A DNA stretch of 17,029 nucleotides from an uncultured Granulosicoccaceae bacterium. GTDB taxonomy: Bacteria > Pseudomonadota > Gammaproteobacteria > CALCKW01. Shown piece after piece: positions 15,099 through 17,029 of the stretch. The stretch is from contig CALDHJ010000427.1 of assembly GCA_937941555.1 (NCBI GenBank), forward strand, positions 1 to 17,029, read 5' to 3'. Position numbers and translations under genes: made by a program. The notes beneath the pieces are model-generated. The model did no database searches and was not told the DNA's origin. It worked only from the letters and a program-made list of their open reading frames with translations. Position 1 is the stretch's first letter, and the number at the start of each line of letters is the position of its first letter.

Positions 15099-15167
15099 TG
15101 CGCATGCGCAAACCCACGGCACTTGCACGCGGGTGCAAGTGCCGCAGACTGCGCGTTAAACGCGCAG
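15099..15167 (-). terminator. Three palindromes in a row behind the porin gene
   Basis: From the porin stop onward on the minus strand come: CTGCGCGTT/AACGCGCAG (15149-15167, 9-bp arms); CGGCACTTGCAC/GTGCAAGTGCCG (15117-15144, a perfect 12-bp stem with a 4-base loop); and TGCGCATGCGCA (15099-15110), a perfect 12-base dyad. The first begins 12 bases after the stop. The middle stem is followed by only a short T-run (TGGGTTT). Together they probably end or protect the porin transcript and limit read-through into the sulfotransferase gene. Confidence 0.5.
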
Positions 15168-15178
15168 CAACTACAACC

Positions 15179-16129
15179 TCATGAACCGAACACGTTGAAG
15201 TCGCGCTTGAGCACCATGCGTCCGATGGTGTTGCTATCGACACCCGCTTCATCCGGATCGAGCTGTTGCAACTCGAAGTACATGAGCGTCTTGTCGGCAA
15301 TGTCCCATTGGTAGCCAAGTGTCATGGATGTCGGTGTGTTGGTCGACTGGTCTCGGCTGGTAAACAGCCCATACATATTCTTGTACCAGGCTGTCACCGT
15401 CACGATGGTGTGGTCATCGGTGTCGTTCACAAACTCCTGATCAGCGACCTGAAACACCGCAGAGAGGTTGGCATCCCCTAGCGCGCCAGTCGCTGCGATG
15501 CCGACAAGGGTTCCCCCCTCGTCCGCACCGTCATCTGCTCTCGCGGTAACGCCCGCCCCGAGCGTGAAAGACCCCGCGTCGTAGGTTGCGCCTAACTCGA
15601 GATCGTCTGCGACATCGTTGCCCTCGTCACCGGAGTCCGCCTGAATAGAGGCAGCGTAGGTGATCGGCCCCGAGCCTCCAGAGTATTTCAAGACAGCCGG
15701 CACGCGAGCGCACTCCTCTTCGAGAAAGCAGCTGCCCCACCACGCCACGTCCCCCTTGCCGGTGACCATGTCGTAGAACGCGGTGTACTGCGCACCAATC
15801 TTGACCGTGCCGAATCCACCCTGAATGCCACCCCAAACCTGTCGGGTGCGATCAAAGCCACCAAATTCGCGGCTGCCAGAGGTGGTATTGGGGTTGATGC
15901 CGACCTCGACTCGACCGATTCCGGTCAAGCCCTCCCCGATCTCTTCACTGGCAGACATGATGAAACGAGAGCCGAAATTTCGGATCGACAGATCGTCGTT
16001 CCCCGTACTGTCGTCGAACAAACCACCGATGCGCACGCTACCGGTGATCGATGTCTCGGCTACTGCGGGCCCTGCAATGGCTGAACACACCGCCAACGCC
16101 AGTACACTCTTCAGATGTTTGTGCTTCAT
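15179..16129 (-). CDS. Gram-negative porin
   Basis: A 316-residue outer-membrane beta-barrel protein. Residues 1-24 are a Sec signal peptide with the AVA cleavage site before ETSITG. The mature part alternates hydrophobic and polar residues and has porin marks: SVRIGGLFDD, SRFIMSASEEIGEGLTGIGRVEVG, and RQVWGGIQGGFGTVKIGAQYTAFYDMV, as in general porins of the OmpC/Omp32 type. A Cys pair (SCFLEEEC) lies in a loop. The last strand reads MVLKRDF, where porins normally stop with an aromatic residue, but here five more residues (NVFGS) follow. The ATG at 16129 has AGAGG seven bases upstream. The long upstream region and leader hairpin suggest regulated expression. It likely lets small solutes through; selectivity is unknown. 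Confidence 0.87.
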   Translation of the reverse strand: MKHKHLKSVLALAVCSAIAGPAVAETSITGSVRIGGLFDDSTGNDDLSIRNFGSRFIMSASEEIGEGLTGIGRVEVGINPNTTSGSREFGGFDRTRQVWGGIQGGFGTVKIGAQYTAFYDMVTGKGDVAWWGSCFLEEECARVPAVLKYSGGSGPITYAASIQADSGDEGNDVADDLELGATYDAGSFTLGAGVTARADDGADEGGTLVGIAATGALGDANLSAVFQVADQEFVNDTDDHTIVTVTAWYKNMYGLFTSRDQSTNTPTSMTLGYQWDIADKTLMYFELQQLDPDEAGVDSNTIGRMVLKRDFNVFGS

Positions 16130-16153
16130 GGGTCAACCTCTTTCGTCGATGGA

Positions 16154-16176
16154 GTTGTGCCATCAAAATGCACAAC
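16154..16176 (-). promoter_or_regulatory. Hairpin in the porin 5' leader
   Basis: GTTGTGC (16154-16160) and GCACAAC (16170-16176) form a perfect 7-bp stem with a 9-base AT-rich loop. It begins 24 bases upstream of the porin ATG, close to its ribosome-binding site, and could be an mRNA control element or an operator. Confidence 0.35.
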
Positions 16177-16345
16177 GGCTTGAGTCATGCCGATTCGTGT
16201 CCGACGTGACAAACTCCGTGGCTTCGCCAAAAAGACGAGTGCCCTACGACCCGGTTATAGCGGTGGCCCTGTTCTGAACCTATAAGCGTTTTCCTCACCT
16301 CGCGGTCGTACTTACAGAGAAATGCGTACCGAAAAAAATGGAATT

Positions 16346-16362
16346 TCGGGCAAATAGCCCGA
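16346..16362 (-). terminator. Weak terminator-like hairpin
   Basis: TCGGGC and GCCCGA form a 6-bp stem with a 5-base loop. On the minus strand a run of seven T residues follows, but about eight bases beyond the stem instead of directly, so this is a poor intrinsic terminator. It could end the Nudix transcript ahead of the porin promoter. Confidence 0.3.
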
Positions 16363-16442
16363 GCGCTCCAATGCGGTGCCGCTCCGGGTTATCGTGAAGC
16401 AAACCCCTGACTGGGAAAGCAGTTGGCGAAGCCGTGGGCACT

Positions 16443-16516
16443 GCGCACAAACCCGTTGCACGCACCCTTTTAGACCAGGCTTGTCTTATAAAAGGGAACG
16501 GTGCAAAGGGATGCGC
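16443..16516. repeat. Long imperfect hairpin of about 74 nt
   Basis: Five pairs of complementary arms nest in order: GCGCA/TGCGC (16443-16447, 16512-16516), CCC/GGG (16452-16454, 16508-16510), TTGCAC/GTGCAA (16456-16461, 16501-16506), CCCTTTTA/TAAAAGGG (16465-16472, 16489-16496) and GAC/GTC (16473-16475, 16483-16485). They give about 25 pairs broken only by small internal loops, with a 7-base apical loop. This could be a small RNA, an mRNA 3' structure or a remnant of a mobile element. No protein is encoded across it. Confidence 0.55.
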
Positions 16517-16580
16517 CTTACACCGAAATGAAGCTCGGCGGCATCACCCTGCGATCGAAAGGAGACTTGCGGACACCGCG

Positions 16581-16629
16581 CCATCGCACTGCCGCGATGG
16601 ACCTGACGCGGATGAGAATGGCGTCAGGT
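16581..16629 (-). terminator. Tandem hairpins at the end of the Nudix gene
   Basis: ACCTGACGC (16601-16609) and GCGTCAGGT (16621-16629) form a perfect 9-bp stem that overlaps the Nudix stop codon. Just beyond it CCATCGC (16581-16587) and GCGATGG (16594-16600) form a perfect 7-bp stem. No T-run follows either, so they may stabilise the 3' end or act with Rho. Confidence 0.4.
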
Positions 16630-17029
16630 GTTGTCGAGGCGGATGGCGTTGGCGCCAATGGCCTCTGTCAGCGACAGCGTCATGCGCGCCGTTGCGCCCC
16701 AGAGGTTCTCGCCGTCGTAGTCGGCGAAGTAGACCACCGGGCGGTCCCGCCAGAGACGGCTCCAGTGATTGTCCGGGTCTTGCAGCCAGCTCAACGGAAT
16801 GCTGAACAACCGCGCCACCTCGGCGGCTTGCAACACGGGTTCGAAATCGCCTTCGAGCACAGCCACCACGGGGGTCACCACAAAGCCGGTGCTGGTGTCG
16901 CTGTCGGGGAGTTGGCCGATGACGCGCAGCTTGTCGCGCGGCAAGCCGATTTCTTCTTCGGCCTCGCGCAATGCGGTGTCGGTCAGGTCGGTGTCAGCGT
17001 CTTCGACGCGACCACCGGGAAAGGCCACC
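16624..17029 (-). CDS. Nudix hydrolase, CoA pyrophosphatase-like (5' end missing)
   Basis: The 3' part (about 135 residues) of a Nudix protein; the N-terminus lies beyond the window. The visible start VAFPGGRVEDAD runs into TALREAEEEIGLP, which holds the REUXEEXGU core of the Nudix box. The Gly-to-Arg spacing is one residue longer than the standard box, and the usual first Glu is replaced, as in the NudL/CoA-pyrophosphatase branch (FPGGxxDxxD...TALRE). The later AAEVARLFSIPLSWLQDPDNH also matches that branch. Members split coenzyme A or other nucleoside diphosphate derivatives, using a divalent metal held by the box glutamates, in the cytoplasm. The GTG at 17028 is a Val codon within the domain, not the start. 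The stop lies within a hairpin. Confidence 0.85.
   Translation of the reverse strand, partial: VAFPGGRVEDADTDLTDTALREAEEEIGLPRDKLRVIGQLPDSDTSTGFVVTPVVAVLEGDFEPVLQAAEVARLFSIPLSWLQDPDNHWSRLWRDRPVVYFADYDGENLWGATARMTLSLTEAIGANAIRLDNT

Larger units (their letters stand above)
16130..16623. other. Long intergenic region: porin leader and structured DNA
   Basis: I see no convincing gene in these 494 bases; open frames here lack family content and ribosome-binding sites. The part next to the porin must carry its promoter on the minus strand; TATA-like boxes occur at 16254-16259 and 16279-16284 (minus), but neither has a clear -35 partner. The centre and the part near the Nudix gene are rich in inverted repeats, listed separately. 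Confidence 0.6.

Noticed and set aside
16399..16433. GCAAACC, a stem with a GAAA-containing loop, and CGAAGCC resemble parts of a c-di-GMP-I (GEMM) riboswitch on the plus strand.
   Set aside because: The second helix and the closing conserved bases are not recognisable, the loop is not a clean tetraloop, and no plus-strand gene follows. A covariance search with the GEMM-I model would decide.
16443..16516. The long hairpin as an integron attC site.
   Set aside because: The outer ends do not give the RYYYAAC/GTTRRRY core pair, and no integron integrase or cassette is in the window.
16434..16805. A 123-codon plus-strand frame in the porin-Nudix gap.
   Set aside because: It has no ribosome-binding site or family resemblance, and half of it runs opposite the Nudix gene.

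Overview
The window looks like chromosomal DNA of a high-GC, Gram-negative proteobacterium, most likely a free-living and perhaps marine gammaproteobacterium. The evidence is an outer-membrane porin, two lipoproteins, dense GC-rich coding with short gaps, and families that I know mainly from gamma/betaproteobacteria (DUF3581, DUF1840, DUF1127). I see no rRNA, tRNA, CRISPR array, insertion sequence or phage gene. Species cannot be named from the sequence alone.

Layout. (1) 184-3815, plus strand: a beta-lactamase-fold serine hydrolase, then a tight run of DUF1840, DUF3581 and a histidinol-dehydrogenase-family oxidoreductase. A promoter-like TTGACA...TACAAT pair overlaps the hydrolase stop codon. 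(2) 9361 down to 3862, minus strand: SDR oxidoreductase, Cys/Met-metabolism PLP enzyme, TauE/SafE permease, a 61-residue two-helix membrane protein, a MOSC-domain protein, a YcaQ-type DNA glycosylase, and a lipoprotein whose ATG overlaps the glycosylase stop. The two runs converge near 3840. (3) 9479-9758, minus strand: a DUF1127 protein with its own strong intrinsic terminator, divergent from (4) 9953-14080, plus strand: a MocR-type (GntR plus aminotransferase) regulator, an ATGA-coupled CAP-like lipoprotein, a PatB/MalY-type C-S lyase and an EamA permease. (5) 15064 down to 14162, minus strand: a sulfotransferase-family protein; upstream of it lies a porin (16129-15179), and three perfect palindromes stand between the two. 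(6) 16130-16623: about 490 bases without a convincing gene, holding the porin leader and a long imperfect hairpin. (7) 17029 down to 16624: the 3' part of a Nudix hydrolase of the CoA-pyrophosphatase type, cut by the window edge.

Working together. Several neighbours fit sulfur metabolism: a trans-sulfuration-type PLP enzyme beside a TauE/SafE permease and a MOSC protein, and a C-S lyase beside an EamA exporter under a PLP-sensing regulator. This is inferred from families and adjacency; no substrate can be read from the sequence. The points most worth a second look are the HisD paralogue with two exchanged zinc-ligand positions, the roughly 74-nt hairpin at 16443-16516, the two Asp+2 lipoproteins coupled by ATGA overlaps to unrelated genes, the CAP-like protein lacking the usual CAP residues, and the regulator/lipoprotein/C-S lyase/exporter cluster.
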